NCBI GenBank assembly: GCA_030066075.1
Contig: JASJCH010000026.1
Span: 1-36,761, forward strand
Origin: Woeseiaceae bacterium
Lineage (GTDB): Bacteria; Pseudomonadota; Gammaproteobacteria; Steroidobacterales; Woeseiaceae
Length of the DNA: 36,761 bases
Direction: 5' to 3'
In this document: positions 25,846 to 36,761 of the stretch, one piece after another
Layout: the number at the start of each line of letters is the position of its first letter
How positions within the stretch are numbered: the stretch's first letter is position 1
Position numbers and translations under genes: made by a program
Notes under the pieces: generated by a model
What the model saw: the letters and a program-made list of their open reading frames with translations, nothing else
What the model was told of the DNA's origin: nothing
Database searches by the model: none

Positions 25846-26429
25846 ATCGCCCTCCCCAACGCCCTGTCGAAATCGGCCGGCGTCAGCTCCCGGAGCGAAT
25901 AGCGATAACCAAAATAGACCGCCAACCCGTAGAACAGCAGGTCCATCAACTGGAACGTCGAGGACATCATCTCGAACGCCATCTCCGGGTCGATACCCGA
26001 CAGCACGTCGGCCAGCGGCACGCCATATTCCTGCGACACGAGCCAGGCGACGGTGACAAGGTTGCCGAGCGCGCAGCCGAACAACGACAGCGCGGCGCCG
26101 ACGACGCCAAAGACCTGGTCGATGCCCTTGCCGCCGGCGCGGACCGCAATGCCGACCAGGAAACCAATGCCGACGGCCAGCCAGCCGATCTGGTAGCCCG
26201 TCGCAATTGTTGCCCCGGCCCAGATGGCCGCTCCGGCAACCGCCGCGAACAGGCCGTAGAGAACGCCCATGACCAGGTTCTGCTCGTTGCGAAAGAACTC
26301 CATGGCCCGCAATGCCTCTTCTTCCGTTAGCGCGAACGCGGCCGCCTGCTCCTCCTCGCGCACCTCATCCCGCATCTTCTGCGGCGGTTTCTGCTTGGGA
26401 AGGTTGTCGGGTGTCAGGTCGTTGCTCAT
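25842..26429 (-). CDS. Four-helix membrane protein, unknown function
   Basis: 195 residues. A charged N-terminus (about 55 residues, rich in E, K and Q) precedes four hydrophobic segments, including LVMGVLYGLFAAVAGAAIWAG and IGWLAVGIGFLVGIAVRAGG. VRAGGKGIDQVFGVVG joins helices 2 and 3 as a conserved-looking cytoplasmic turn. I know similar glycine-rich turns from unnamed integral membrane proteins but cannot assign a family. It overlaps the FMN enzyme start by 4 bp, so the two are coupled; a role as membrane partner or anchor for that enzyme is an inference. GGAGAG lies 5 bases before the ATG. Confidence 0.72.
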   Translation of the reverse strand: MSNDLTPDNLPKQKPPQKMRDEVREEEQAAAFALTEEEALRAMEFFRNEQNLVMGVLYGLFAAVAGAAIWAGATIATGYQIGWLAVGIGFLVGIAVRAGGKGIDQVFGVVGAALSLFGCALGNLVTVAWLVSQEYGVPLADVLSGIDPEMAFEMMSSTFQLMDLLFYGLAVYFGYRYSLRELTPADFDRALGRAM

Positions 26430-26474
26430 CGGGACTCTCCGTGGTGATCCTCAATCGCCCGTCGCGGCGGGTTC

Positions 26475-27179
26475 CTACCGCTTCTTTTTGCCTGGACTGA
26501 GGCGACGACGTTGTTCACGCAGGCGCTGCGCCAGCGGCTGCGGTTCCTTGTAGGCAATCGCGCGCGCCTCGTAGGTGTACTCGATCGTGCCGATCAGCCA
26601 CAGGAAGTAGCCGATCAGTTCGATAAATTCCTCGGCCGCCAGCTTGGCGATCCGCTGGTAGTTATCGCCGAGCAGCGAGATCCAGAGCGGCTCGTGTCCG
26701 ACGAACTGGACGAAGGCGAACAGTATCGCCGCGCCGGCAAACAGCAGGGCCATGCCCGGGGATGGCCAGATGCGCGCCCAGGCGATCCGCAGTCGACGCC
26801 GGACACGGTACACGTAAACGATCACGAACGCGGCAGGAAAACCGATTAGCACCTGCCACAGGTTGTCGATCAGGAATCGATCGAGAAAGTAGTCGAGCTC
26901 GCGAATCATGAAGACCAGCGCCAGCCCGCCGAACGGAATCGCAATGGGTCGTTGTGACGGACAATAGTTGGCCACCCAGAGCATCAAAGCGCCGCATACG
27001 GCGATGATGATCGGCTGGATGATCTCGACGGGGGAAAACTCACTCGTGCCGAAACGGTCGGACGGATTGATCACCACGTGCAGTTTGAGGCTGCCCGGGA
27101 ACGCGACCTCGAGCTGTGTCAGCGCCCAGGTGACGATGGCGATGCCGGCAAAGTAGGCAATGTAGCGAGGCCAGACCAT
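26475..27179 (-). CDS. Six-helix membrane protein with buried acidic motifs
   Basis: 234 residues and about six hydrophobic helices, followed by a strongly basic C-terminal tail (LREQRRRLSPGKKKR). Two motifs stand out: FMIRELDYFLDRF before helix 3 and EEFIELIGYFLWLIG at helix 6. Both place several acidic residues at the membrane edge or inside it, which could bind a metal or move protons. I do not recognise a named family. It lies between an HExxH protein (17 bp upstream) and the four-helix membrane protein (45 bp downstream) in the tail of the leuS-lptE transcription unit. Confidence 0.7.
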   Translation of the reverse strand: MVWPRYIAYFAGIAIVTWALTQLEVAFPGSLKLHVVINPSDRFGTSEFSPVEIIQPIIIAVCGALMLWVANYCPSQRPIAIPFGGLALVFMIRELDYFLDRFLIDNLWQVLIGFPAAFVIVYVYRVRRRLRIAWARIWPSPGMALLFAGAAILFAFVQFVGHEPLWISLLGDNYQRIAKLAAEEFIELIGYFLWLIGTIEYTYEARAIAYKEPQPLAQRLREQRRRLSPGKKKR

Positions 27180-27196
27180 ACCCGACTATACATCCG

Positions 27197-27682
27197 TCAG
27201 GCGCGTAGCCTGTAGCGCGGAGTGCCCTCATCGTCGAGCAGATCATTATCAATCAACCACTTATGCGCATCCTCGGCGTCATTCTCGAACCACGAACGCG
27301 TATCGCCGAGTCGAAAACTGTAACCCCAGGCGTCCATGTCGGCCATCAGCCGATCACGCCCGCAGCCGTCAATGTCGTCGGCGAGCACCACTTGCAGGTA
27401 GCAAACCGCCGCCTCCTCGAGGTCGCCGCCGCCGGCATCCGTGTCGAGCCGCGCGCGTCGGTCGGCCGACATGCAGATGACGTGGCAGGTCTCGTGCAGC
27501 AGGGAATGTAGCGGCGTGTCGTTGCGCACGAACACCCTGGTGCCGACGACGCCGGCCTCGCGGTCGCCCCAGAAACTCCCCGTAATCGCCTCGCCGTCCT
27601 CCTGCAGGCACAGGAACAGCCCGAAGCGATCCAGCAGGGCCTCGATCGAGGACCGTTGAACGTCGGCAACGGTCATGACCAT
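27197..27682 (-). CDS. HExxH zincin-like protein, unknown function
   Basis: 161 residues. LHSLLHETCHVICM (His/Glu/His about residues 64-68) is a zincin HExxH motif. EEAAVCYLQ about 25 residues later could supply the third (Glu) ligand, as in small gluzincins such as the IrrE/ImmA type. No signal peptide is seen, so it is cytoplasmic; the C-terminus is acidic (WLIDNDLLDDEG). No exact family is recognised, and it could be a peptidase or an inactive relative. The ATG at 27682 directly follows the lptE stop; a second ATG is at 27676. Co-transcription with leuS-lptE is very likely. Confidence 0.72.
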   Translation of the reverse strand: MVMTVADVQRSSIEALLDRFGLFLCLQEDGEAITGSFWGDREAGVVGTRVFVRNDTPLHSLLHETCHVICMSADRRARLDTDAGGGDLEEAAVCYLQVVLADDIDGCGRDRLMADMDAWGYSFRLGDTRSWFENDAEDAHKWLIDNDLLDDEGTPRYRLRA

Positions 27683-30614
<2,932 letters not shown>

Positions 30615-30652
30615 TTACAGGTGGTTCAAACCCGCAAGCGTACAGCAACAGG

Positions 30653-30672
30653 CGCGCTGACGCAGCAGCGCG
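30653..30672. terminator. Short hairpin after lnt, possible weak terminator
   Basis: CGCGCTG (30653-30659) and CAGCGCG (30666-30672) form a 7-bp perfect stem with a 6-base loop, 7 bp after the lnt stop and 50 bp before the leuS ATG on the minus strand. There is no U-tract after it in the reading direction, so it would be a Rho-type or processing/attenuation site rather than a textbook terminator. Confidence 0.3.
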
Positions 30673-30679
30673 GGAGGGC

Positions 30680-32209
30680 TCAGAGTGCGGCGCGGCTGCG
30701 GATCCAGAACAGACCCAGGACGACCCAGCAGGTGATCAGGATGGGCCAGTTGCCGGCTACCACATAAGGTGTCGCACCCTGCATTGGCTGGACCTCGCGA
30801 GTCATCGTCACCGCCGTGAACTGCGGGCCCGACTCGTGCACCTTGCCCTTGGGTCCGATGAAACCGCTGATGCCGGTATTGGCCGCGCGCAGCGTGTAAC
30901 GCCCGGTCTCGAGCGAGCGCATGCGCGCTATCTGCAGGTGCTGGTGCGGCGCAATCGAATCGCCGAACCACGCGTCGTTGCTCACGTTGATCAGGAGCCC
31001 CGCCTCGGGAAATGCGTACAGCATCTCTGCGGCATAGGCGTCCTCGTAGCAGATCGCGACTGCCAGCGCGGTGCCGTCCAGCGTCCTGATCAGCGGCTGC
31101 TCGGCTGCGCCCGCCGACAGGTCCTTGTGCGGCAGGCTCAGCATCGCCATCCACTCGCGCACGCTCGGCGGCACCGGAAAATATTCGCCAAACGGGACGA
31201 GGTGCCGCTTGCGGTATACCTGCCGATCAATGCCGTTCACGGCAATAATCGAATTGTGGACCTTGGGTTCGATCGTGCGCTCGGTCACACGCTCGAGAAT
31301 GCCGAACAGGATAGTCTGCTCGCCGATGCGGGCGATCGACTCGAGCGCCTCGATATACCCTTCGACCTGGTCGTCGACAGCCGGCACCGCGACCTCGGGC
31401 CAGAGCACGATGTCGCTGCCAGCCGCCTTGATTGTCTCATCGCGGTAGTGCGTCACCGTGGGTTCGAATTCCTCGCGCAGCCACTTGCGGTCCTGCGAGA
31501 CGCCGCCCTGGATGATCGTTGCCGTCAGCGGCTCGCCGTCGGCTTCGGTCCAGTCGACAGCCTTGAGCATGGCGCCGCTCAGCGCCGGCGCCACGACCAG
31601 CACGATTGCGACGATCTGCTGCCTGCCGCGGGTCATGATCGCGACCAGCAGCGCGGCCGCACTGAGCACGACCATCGCCGACACGCCATACACGCCGAGC
31701 ACCGGCGCCCAGCCGGCCAGCGCCGAATCAACCTGGCTGTAGCCGAGCGCCATCCACGGAAACCCCGTGAACAGCCAGCCGCGCGCCCACTCGATGATGG
31801 CCCAGGTCGCCGGCGCAACCGCGAACAGGTACCAGGGCTCGCCGTGGACGAGCCGGCTGATCAGCCACGCTGTCAGCCAGAAGTACACCGACATGATCAG
31901 CACGAGGCCGATCATCAGGAACAAGGCGATCCAGACCGGGGCCTGGCCGAACACGACCACCGAGATGTAGATCCAGTAGGTCCCGCTCAGGAACAAGCCG
32001 AAGCCGAACCAGAAACCGTGCTTGGCCGAGTCTTTCGGGGAGTTCGTCAGGCAGACGTAGAGGAACGGAATCAGGACGAGCGGCGCGAGCAGCGACAACC
32101 CGAAAGGCTCGAACGCCAGCGTGGTCATGCAGCCGAGCAGGAAGAAGATCAGCTGGCTGAGCCTCGGCTTGTCTGCCGGCAACAGCAGTATGGTCGTCGG
32201 ACGTGGCAC
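30680..32209 (-). CDS. lnt: Apolipoprotein N-acyltransferase Lnt
   Basis: 509 residues. About six N-terminal helices (up to about residue 205) hold the inner-membrane part; a nitrilase-like periplasmic domain follows, then a last helix. The catalytic triad is visible: Glu in IVLWPEVAVPAV, Lys in YRKRHLVPFGEYFP, Cys in AVAICYEDAYAAEML. The enzyme adds the third acyl chain to the N-terminal cysteine of lipoproteins such as LptE next door. The GTG start is 3 bases after the corC stop. This is the last gene of the conserved miaB-phoH-ybeY-corC-lnt set. Confidence 0.97.
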   Translation of the reverse strand: MPRPTTILLLPADKPRLSQLIFFLLGCMTTLAFEPFGLSLLAPLVLIPFLYVCLTNSPKDSAKHGFWFGFGLFLSGTYWIYISVVVFGQAPVWIALFLMIGLVLIMSVYFWLTAWLISRLVHGEPWYLFAVAPATWAIIEWARGWLFTGFPWMALGYSQVDSALAGWAPVLGVYGVSAMVVLSAAALLVAIMTRGRQQIVAIVLVVAPALSGAMLKAVDWTEADGEPLTATIIQGGVSQDRKWLREEFEPTVTHYRDETIKAAGSDIVLWPEVAVPAVDDQVEGYIEALESIARIGEQTILFGILERVTERTIEPKVHNSIIAVNGIDRQVYRKRHLVPFGEYFPVPPSVREWMAMLSLPHKDLSAGAAEQPLIRTLDGTALAVAICYEDAYAAEMLYAFPEAGLLINVSNDAWFGDSIAPHQHLQIARMRSLETGRYTLRAANTGISGFIGPKGKVHESGPQFTAVTMTREVQPMQGATPYVVAGNWPILITCWVVLGLFWIRSRAAL

Positions 32210-32212
32210 GGA

Positions 32213-33064
32213 TCAGGCGCTTCGTTGCACTTGCAGGGAATCGATGCGGCGCTTGTCGGCCTTGGTGACCGAGAAACGGAATCCGCCGAATTGCACCATC
32301 TCACCGCGACGCGGCAGGCGGCCGAGTTCGTGCATCACCAGCCCGCCAATTGTGTCGTACTCCTCGTCACCGAGTTCGCACTCGAAAAACTCGTTGAAGT
32401 CCTCGATGCGTGTCAGCGCCCGCACCGAATAACTCGGCTTGCCGTTGCGCTCACCCTCCGGACGAATGAACGCGACTTCCTCGCGGTCGTGCTCGTCATC
32501 GATCTCGCCGACGATTTCCTCGAGTACGTCTTCAATGGTGAGCAGCCCGGACACGCCGCCGTACTCGTCGACGACGATCGCCATGTGATTGTGGCTGTCG
32601 CGAAACTCCTTGAGCAGGGCGTTCAGGCGCTTAGACTCGGGGATCACCGATACCGGACGCAACAGCTTTTGCAGCGGCACGTCGTCCGCCTCCTCGCTAC
32701 CGAAATAACGCAACAGGTCCTTGGCCAACAGGACACCGAGCACCTCGTCGCGATCCTCGCCGATTACGGGAAAGCGCGAGTGGCCCGATTGCACGATGGT
32801 CTTGAGGATGTCGTCGAATTCCTCATCGATGTCGATGACGACCATGTGGGAGCGCGGCACCATGACGTCGCGCACCTGCGTCTCGGACACCTCGAGCACG
32901 CCGGACAGCATGCTCTTCTCCTCGGCATCGAGATCAGTCTCGGATTGTTCTATGAATTCTTGGATTTCTTCGCGGCTCCAGGGACTTCCCTTGAGTGCAC
33001 GGCGCACGCGCGCGAGCACTCCGGTGCCTCCTGTGCCGCTGGTACTTGGCGGTTTGTCGTTCAT
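32213..33064 (-). CDS. corC: CorC/YbeX family CBS-domain protein
   Basis: 283 residues from ATG 33064. Two CBS domains occupy about residues 55-175 (RDVMVPRSHMVVID and ESKRLNALLKEFRDSHNHMAIV belong to them). A CorC_HlyC C-terminal domain follows (YDTIGGLVMHELGRLPRRGEMV). The protein is soluble, without a membrane DUF21 part, as in E. coli CorC, and is linked to magnesium/cobalt efflux and to ribosome maturation through its neighbours YbeY and PhoH. MNDKPPSTSG fits the family start; a TTG at 33112 is possible but adds non-homologous residues. No strong ribosome-binding site marks either. Confidence 0.93.
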   Translation of the reverse strand: MNDKPPSTSGTGGTGVLARVRRALKGSPWSREEIQEFIEQSETDLDAEEKSMLSGVLEVSETQVRDVMVPRSHMVVIDIDEEFDDILKTIVQSGHSRFPVIGEDRDEVLGVLLAKDLLRYFGSEEADDVPLQKLLRPVSVIPESKRLNALLKEFRDSHNHMAIVVDEYGGVSGLLTIEDVLEEIVGEIDDEHDREEVAFIRPEGERNGKPSYSVRALTRIEDFNEFFECELGDEEYDTIGGLVMHELGRLPRRGEMVQFGGFRFSVTKADKRRIDSLQVQRSA

Positions 33065-33116
33065 GGACGTCTGGAATTGGCCCTCCTCGGGGACCTTGTA
33101 TTGTAGCAGCAACTTG

Positions 33117-33593
33117 TCATAACGCTTTGTAGGGGTCCGTCACACTTTGCGAAGCCAGTATTTCGGCCTCCAGGGCCTCCATTTCGGCGGCTTCGGCGTC
33201 GGTTTCGTGGTCGAACCCGAGTAAATGCAGGGTGCCGTGCACGATCATGTGGGCCCAGTGGTCGTGCAGCGCCTTGCCCTGCTCACTCGCCTCGGCCGCC
33301 ACGACGGACGCGCACACCACGACGTCGCCAAGCAGCTGCGGCGCCTCGGGCGGCAGGCCCTCGATGCCACCGGCCGGGAAGGACAGCACGTTTGTCGGCT
33401 TGTCCTTCTCCCGGTAGAGCCGGTTCAGCGTCTGAATCTCATCGGCGTCGACGACCCGTACTGCGACCTCTGCGTCGCGCTCAGGCGCGCGGCCGGACCG
33501 GCCGACGGTCTCTGCAACCCAGGTCTGGAGGTTTTCGGCGGGCGGTAGGTCGGGATCGTCGCAGGCGACCTGCACGTCAGCTGTCACGGCCAC
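33117..33593 (-). CDS. ybeY: Endoribonuclease YbeY
   Basis: About 158 residues. The zinc motif H3xH5xH is complete in HMIVHGTLHLLGFDH, and YREKDKPTNVLSFP is the other family signature. YbeY trims the 3' end of 16S rRNA and takes part in late 30S quality control. The longest frame starts with TTG at 33623, inside phoH. Alignment in mind with E. coli YbeY (VILDLQLAC) favours GTG at 33593 or 33587, giving VTADVQVAC near the N-terminus. These overlap the phoH end by 11-17 bp. None has a clear Shine-Dalgarno site, so translational coupling with phoH is likely. Confidence 0.93.
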   Translation of the reverse strand: MAVTADVQVACDDPDLPPAENLQTWVAETVGRSGRAPERDAEVAVRVVDADEIQTLNRLYREKDKPTNVLSFPAGGIEGLPPEAPQLLGDVVVCASVVAAEASEQGKALHDHWAHMIVHGTLHLLGFDHETDAEAAEMEALEAEILASQSVTDPYKAL

Positions 33594-34575
33594 CGTTGTC
33601 GTCCGATTCGTAGGCTTCGACAATGCGCTGCACCAGCGGATGGCGCACGACGTCCTTCGGCGAGAAATACGTAAACGCGATGTCTTTGACGTCCTTAAGA
33701 ATGCGCATCGCGTTCTTAAGGCCCGACTCCTGCCGGTTCGGCAGGTCCACCTGCGTGACGTCGCCGGTGACCACGGCGCGCGACCCGAAGCCGATGCGCG
33801 TCAGGAACATCTTCATCTGCTCGACGCTCGTATTCTGCGCTTCGTCGAGGATTACGAACGACTCGTTGAGCGAGCGCCCGCGCATGAACGCCAGCGGCGC
33901 AATCTCGATGATGTTGCGCTCGATGAGCTTGGTGACCCGATCCGCGCCCATCATGTCGTAAAGCGCGTCGTACATCGGCCGCAGGTAGGGATCGACCTTC
34001 TGCGACATGTCGCCCGGCAGGAAACCGAGGCGCTCGCCCGCCTCGACGGCGGGTCGCACGAGCACGATGCGACGGACCTTTTCCTGCTCCAGCGCGTCGA
34101 TAGCGCACGCCACGGCGAGGTAGGTCTTGCCGGTACCTGCGGGTCCGATACCGAACGCCAGGTCCTTGTCGCGGATGCTCTTCATGTAGGCCGTCTGGTT
34201 CGAGCCTCGCGGTCGAATCAATTTGTGGCGGGTCTGGACGGAAACTTCGCCGGCCTCGTCGCGAGCCGTGTCCACGTCGCCCGCCGCGGGATTGCTTTCG
34301 TTCATGGCGGATTCCTGCAGCAACATGTGGACGCGTTCGGGATCGAGCCGCTCGGTGCCCGCCAGTTCGAACAGCGACAACAGCACGTCGCCGCCGACCT
34401 CCGCCGCACCCGGCTTGCCGGTGACGCGAAAGCGGTTGCCGCGACTCGATATCTCGACATCGAGACGCTCCTCGATCTGGCGCAGGTGTTCGTCAAACTG
34501 ACCGCAGAGGTTTGCCAGGCGGTGATTGTCGGCGGGCTCGAGAACGACGTCCCGAGAAATCTGGATAGCGTTCAA
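33577..34575 (-). CDS. phoH: PhoH-like ATPase YbeZ
   Basis: 332 residues. The N-terminus (about residues 1-75) resembles the small KH-like region of YbeZ, with [20 protein letters not shown]. The P-loop is [15 protein letters not shown] (about residue 142) and Walker B is [12 protein letters not shown] (about 220). [20 protein letters not shown] and FAYTYFSP-type residues near the end match the family. YbeZ binds YbeY and is proposed to be an RNA helicase in rRNA maturation. The start is TTG at 34575, 13 bp after the miaB stop. Order miaB-phoH-ybeY-corC-lnt is conserved across the class. Confidence 0.95.
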   Translation of the reverse strand: MNAIQISRDVVLEPADNHRLANLCGQFDEHLRQIEERLDVEISSRGNRFRVTGKPGAAEVGGDVLLSLFELAGTERLDPERVHMLLQESAMNESNPAAGDVDTARDEAGEVSVQTRHKLIRPRGSNQTAYMKSIRDKDLAFGIGPAGTGKTYLAVACAIDALEQEKVRRIVLVRPAVEAGERLGFLPGDMSQKVDPYLRPMYDALYDMMGADRVTKLIERNIIEIAPLAFMRGRSLNESFVILDEAQNTSVEQMKMFLTRIGFGSRAVVTGDVTQVDLPNRQESGLKNAMRILKDVKDIAFTYFSPKDVVRHPLVQRIVEAYESDDNGGRDS

Positions 34576-34588
34576 AGTACGTCAGAGA

Positions 34589-35929
34589 CTACGCAGCGGC
34601 CTTATTGTTTGCAAGCCGTCCACGCAGGGAGTTTGGTAACGCTTCAGTGATAACGACGTCGACGAACTGGCCGATGACGGAGGGGTCGGCGTCGAAGTTG
34701 ACCCAGCGCATGTTCTCGGTCTTGCCCGCGACCTGCCTGGCGTCTTTCTTCGACGGCTTCTCGACGAGCACGCGTTGCGTGGTGCCGACCATGGCCTGGC
34801 TGATCTCGAACGCCTGCTGGTTGATGCGGGCCTGCAGGATCTGCAGACGCTGCTTCTTGACGTCGAGCGGCGTGTCATCGGCGAGGCTCGCGGCCGGCGT
34901 GCCCGGACGTGCGCTGTAGATGAAGCTGAACGACTGGTCGAAACCGACGTCGGCGATCAGGTCCATGAGTTTCTCGAAGTCGGCGTCGGTCTCGCCCGGG
35001 AAACCGACGATGAAATCCGACGACAACGAGATGTCGGGACGCGCCTCGCGCAGTTTGCGGATCTTCTGCTTGTACTCGAGCGCCGTATGACCGCGCTTCA
35101 TCGCGGCGAGGATGCGATCCGAGCCGTGCTGCACGGGCAGATGCAGGTAATTCGCGAGTTTCGGCACCTCGGCATACGCCTGCACCAGGCTGTCCGTGAA
35201 CTCGACCGGGTGCGACGTCGTGAAACGAATGCGCTCGATGCTATCGATGGCCGCAACGTAGTAGATCAGCGTGGCGAGGTCGGCGATTTGCCCGTCGTGC
35301 ATCGGGCCACGATAGGCGTTGACGTTCTGCCCCAGCAGGTTGATCTCCCTGACGCCCTGCTCCGCGAGCGCCACGCACTCCGCGATCACGTCGTCGAAAG
35401 GCCGGCTGATTTCCTCGCCGCGCGTGTACGGCACCACGCAGAAGCTACAGTACTTGCTGCAGCCCTCCATGACCGATACGAACGCGGTCGGCCCCTCCGC
35501 GCGTGGCTCCGGCAGCCGGTCGAACTTCTCGATCTCCGGGAACGAGATATCTACGACGGCTGCGTTCCTGGCCTGCGCGTCCTCGATGAGCTCCGGCAAC
35601 CGGTGCAGCGTCTGCGGGCCAAACACGACGTCAACAAAGGGCGCGCGCTTCGCGATGCCCTCGCCCTCCTGGCTGGCGACGCAGCCGCCGACGCCGATCA
35701 TGACGCCGGGACGTCTCTCCTTGAGCGGTCGCCAGCGGCCGAGTTCGGAGAACACTTTCTCCTGCGCTTTCTCCCGGATCGAGCAGGTATTGACGAGCAG
35801 CAGGTCGGCCGCATCCGGGTCGGTGGTCAGTTCATAGCCATGAGACTCGCGCAAGACGTCCGCCATTTTGTCCGAGTCGTACTCGTTCATCTGGCAGCCC
35901 ATTGTCTTGATGAATAACTTCTTGGCCAT
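34589..35929 (-). CDS. miaB: tRNA methylthiotransferase MiaB
   Basis: 446 residues. N-terminal UPF0004 domain with cysteines in [28 protein letters not shown] and [11 protein letters not shown] (auxiliary Fe-S cluster). The radical-SAM motif CxxxCxxC is in [15 protein letters not shown] (about residue 157). A TRAM domain ends the protein. MiaB adds the methylthio group to i6A37 in tRNAs reading UNN codons. GGGGGA lies a few bases before the ATG. A GTAGGAGCG-type palindrome lies in its leader, between it and the sulfurylase/kinase. Confidence 0.97.
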   Translation of the reverse strand: MAKKLFIKTMGCQMNEYDSDKMADVLRESHGYELTTDPDAADLLLVNTCSIREKAQEKVFSELGRWRPLKERRPGVMIGVGGCVASQEGEGIAKRAPFVDVVFGPQTLHRLPELIEDAQARNAAVVDISFPEIEKFDRLPEPRAEGPTAFVSVMEGCSKYCSFCVVPYTRGEEISRPFDDVIAECVALAEQGVREINLLGQNVNAYRGPMHDGQIADLATLIYYVAAIDSIERIRFTTSHPVEFTDSLVQAYAEVPKLANYLHLPVQHGSDRILAAMKRGHTALEYKQKIRKLREARPDISLSSDFIVGFPGETDADFEKLMDLIADVGFDQSFSFIYSARPGTPAASLADDTPLDVKKQRLQILQARINQQAFEISQAMVGTTQRVLVEKPSKKDARQVAGKTENMRWVNFDADPSVIGQFVDVVITEALPNSLRGRLANNKAAA

Positions 35930-35939
35930 GCTGTCCCCC

Positions 35940-35985
35940 GTAGGAGCGCCCCGTGGGCGCGATCGCGGCCATGGGCCGCTCCTAC
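35940..35985. repeat. REP-like palindrome GTAGGAGCG...CGCTCCTAC
   Basis: GTAGGAGCG (35940-35948) and CGCTCCTAC (35977-35985) form 9-bp perfect arms around an inner GGGCGCGATCGCGGCC-type core, so the whole 46 bases can fold into one stem. Repeats that open with GTAGGAGCGG are common as dispersed extragenic palindromes in Xanthomonadales and Pseudomonas relatives. Only this copy is seen in the window. It sits 2 bp beyond the sulfurylase/kinase stop and 10 bp before miaB, so it may protect an mRNA 3' end or weaken read-through. Confidence 0.65.
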
Positions 35986-35987
35986 AG

Positions 35988-36761
35988 CTACCGGATAAAG
36001 CCCATCGATTCGAGCTTCACGAGGATACGATGCGCGGCGAGATCCGGCGTGATATCGACCGTGTCGATGACCATCTCGGCATTCTCAGGCACTTCATAAG
36101 GATCTGAAATACCTGTGAACTCCTTGATCTTGCCGGCGCGAGCCAGTGCGTACAGGCCCTTGCGGTCGCGCTGCTCGCAGACTTCGACTGACGTCGATAC
36201 GTGGATCTCGATGAATCCACCGACCGGCGCAATTGACTCGCGAACCGCACGACGCGTCGCTGCATACGGCGCGATCGGCGCACAGATCGCGATACCACCG
36301 TTCTTGGTGATCTCGCTGGCCACGTAGCCGATGCGACGAATGTTCAGGTCGCGATGCTCCTTGGAGAAGCCGAGTTCGCTCGACAGGTTTTTGCGGACGA
36401 TGTCGCCGTCGAGCAGGCTGACGGGACGGCCGCCCATTTCCATGAGCTTGACCATGAGCGCATTAGCGATCGTCGACTTGCCCGAGCCGGACAGGCCGGT
36501 GAAGAACACCGTGAATCCCTGCTTGTGCCGCGGCGGGTGCGTGCGCCGCAGCTCGGCCACGACGTCCGGGAACGAGAACCACTCCGGAATTTCCAGGCCC
36601 TCCTGCAGGCGACGGCGCAGCTCGGTGCCGGAGATGTTCAGCACGGTCGAGCCCTCGGGCACCTCGTCGGCGGGGAAGTACTGCGCCTTCTCCTGCACGA
36701 AGACCATGTGCTTGAAGGGCACCATCTCCAGCCCGATCTCGGCCTGGTGCTCGAGGAACAG
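35988..36761 (-). CDS. cysC: Fused ATP sulfurylase/APS kinase, C-terminal part
   Basis: The last 257 codons are visible; the frame runs off the right end (codons continue to base 36761). The first 70 residues carry [19 protein letters not shown] and [13 protein letters not shown], which belong to the C-terminus of ATP sulfurylase. They are followed by a complete APS kinase domain: P-loop [29 protein letters not shown] and [17 protein letters not shown]. The fused enzyme makes PAPS from sulfate and ATP in two steps, for assimilation or sulfation. The first ATG inside the window is not the true start. A cysDN-type sulfurylase is an alternative route in relatives. Confidence 0.93.
   Translation of the reverse strand: MFLEHQAEIGLEMVPFKHMVFVQEKAQYFPADEVPEGSTVLNISGTELRRRLQEGLEIPEWFSFPDVVAELRRTHPPRHKQGFTVFFTGLSGSGKSTIANALMVKLMEMGGRPVSLLDGDIVRKNLSSELGFSKEHRDLNIRRIGYVASEITKNGGIAICAPIAPYAATRRAVRESIAPVGGFIEIHVSTSVEVCEQRDRKGLYALARAGKIKEFTGISDPYEVPENAEMVIDTVDITPDLAAHRILVKLESMGFIR

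Overview
The window is a GC-rich, gene-dense stretch of a Gram-negative chromosome, almost certainly from a gammaproteobacterium. This rests on the gene content (RNase G, YhdP, TldD/PmbA, LptE, Lnt, CorC, PhoH, YbeY, MiaB) and on gene orders typical of that class: rng-yhdP-nitrilase-tldD, holA-nadD-rsfS-rlmH, miaB-phoH-ybeY-corC-lnt, and darP next to pmbA. A short, zinc-ligand-poor Trm112-like protein and one GTAGGAGCG-type palindrome lean towards the Xanthomonadales/Chromatiales/Woeseia part of the class, but that is a low-confidence inference. There is no rRNA, tRNA, insertion sequence, prophage or CRISPR array. No gap between genes exceeds about 115 bp.

Layout. (1) 1-8018, mostly plus strand: the end of purC, a YihY/BrkB membrane protein, a small DUF6090-like membrane-anchored protein, then (minus) an outer-membrane porin-like barrel and pmbA, then (plus) darP-purE-purK and an ExeA-like ATPase fused to an FHA domain. 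(2) 8031-22692, all minus strand: a nearly continuous run read right to left as cysS-sufE-yidD-membrane protein-Trm112-holA-nadD-rsfS-rlmH-maf-rng-yhdP-nit-tldD, then a 54-residue small ORF and a two-helix membrane protein. Most junctions overlap or are a few bases apart, and several starts are GTG or TTG. The maf start appears to be non-canonical. (3) 22804-24613: hisI (plus), a LysR regulator (minus) and a divergent DUF4242 gene (plus). (4) 24610-36761, all minus strand: the 3' end of a fused ATP sulfurylase/APS kinase, miaB-phoH-ybeY-corC-lnt, leuS-lptE, then an accessory tail made of an HExxH protein, two unrecognised multi-spanning membrane proteins and a Tat-exported FMN alpha-hydroxy-acid oxidase-like enzyme.

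Working together. Most genes serve three housekeeping themes. The first is translation and ribosome/RNA maturation: LeuRS, CysRS, MiaB, YbeY, DarP, RsfS, RlmH and RNase G. The second is cell-envelope assembly: LptE, Lnt, YhdP, YidD, YihY and the porin. The third is nucleotide, cofactor and sulfur metabolism: PurC/E/K, HisI, NadD, SufE and the sulfurylase/kinase. The TldD/PmbA protease pair is split between two operons.

The part least like textbook arrangements is 19.3-27.7 kb, where lptE and holA, commonly neighbours in this class, are about 8.4 kb apart. The inserted segment holds the Tat-exported FMN enzyme, which carries an internal CXXCH (haem c-type) motif, with its membrane partners, the DUF4242 protein and the LysR gene. 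This is the best candidate for an undescribed periplasmic redox module. The 54-residue ORF immediately downstream of tldD is a second, weaker candidate.
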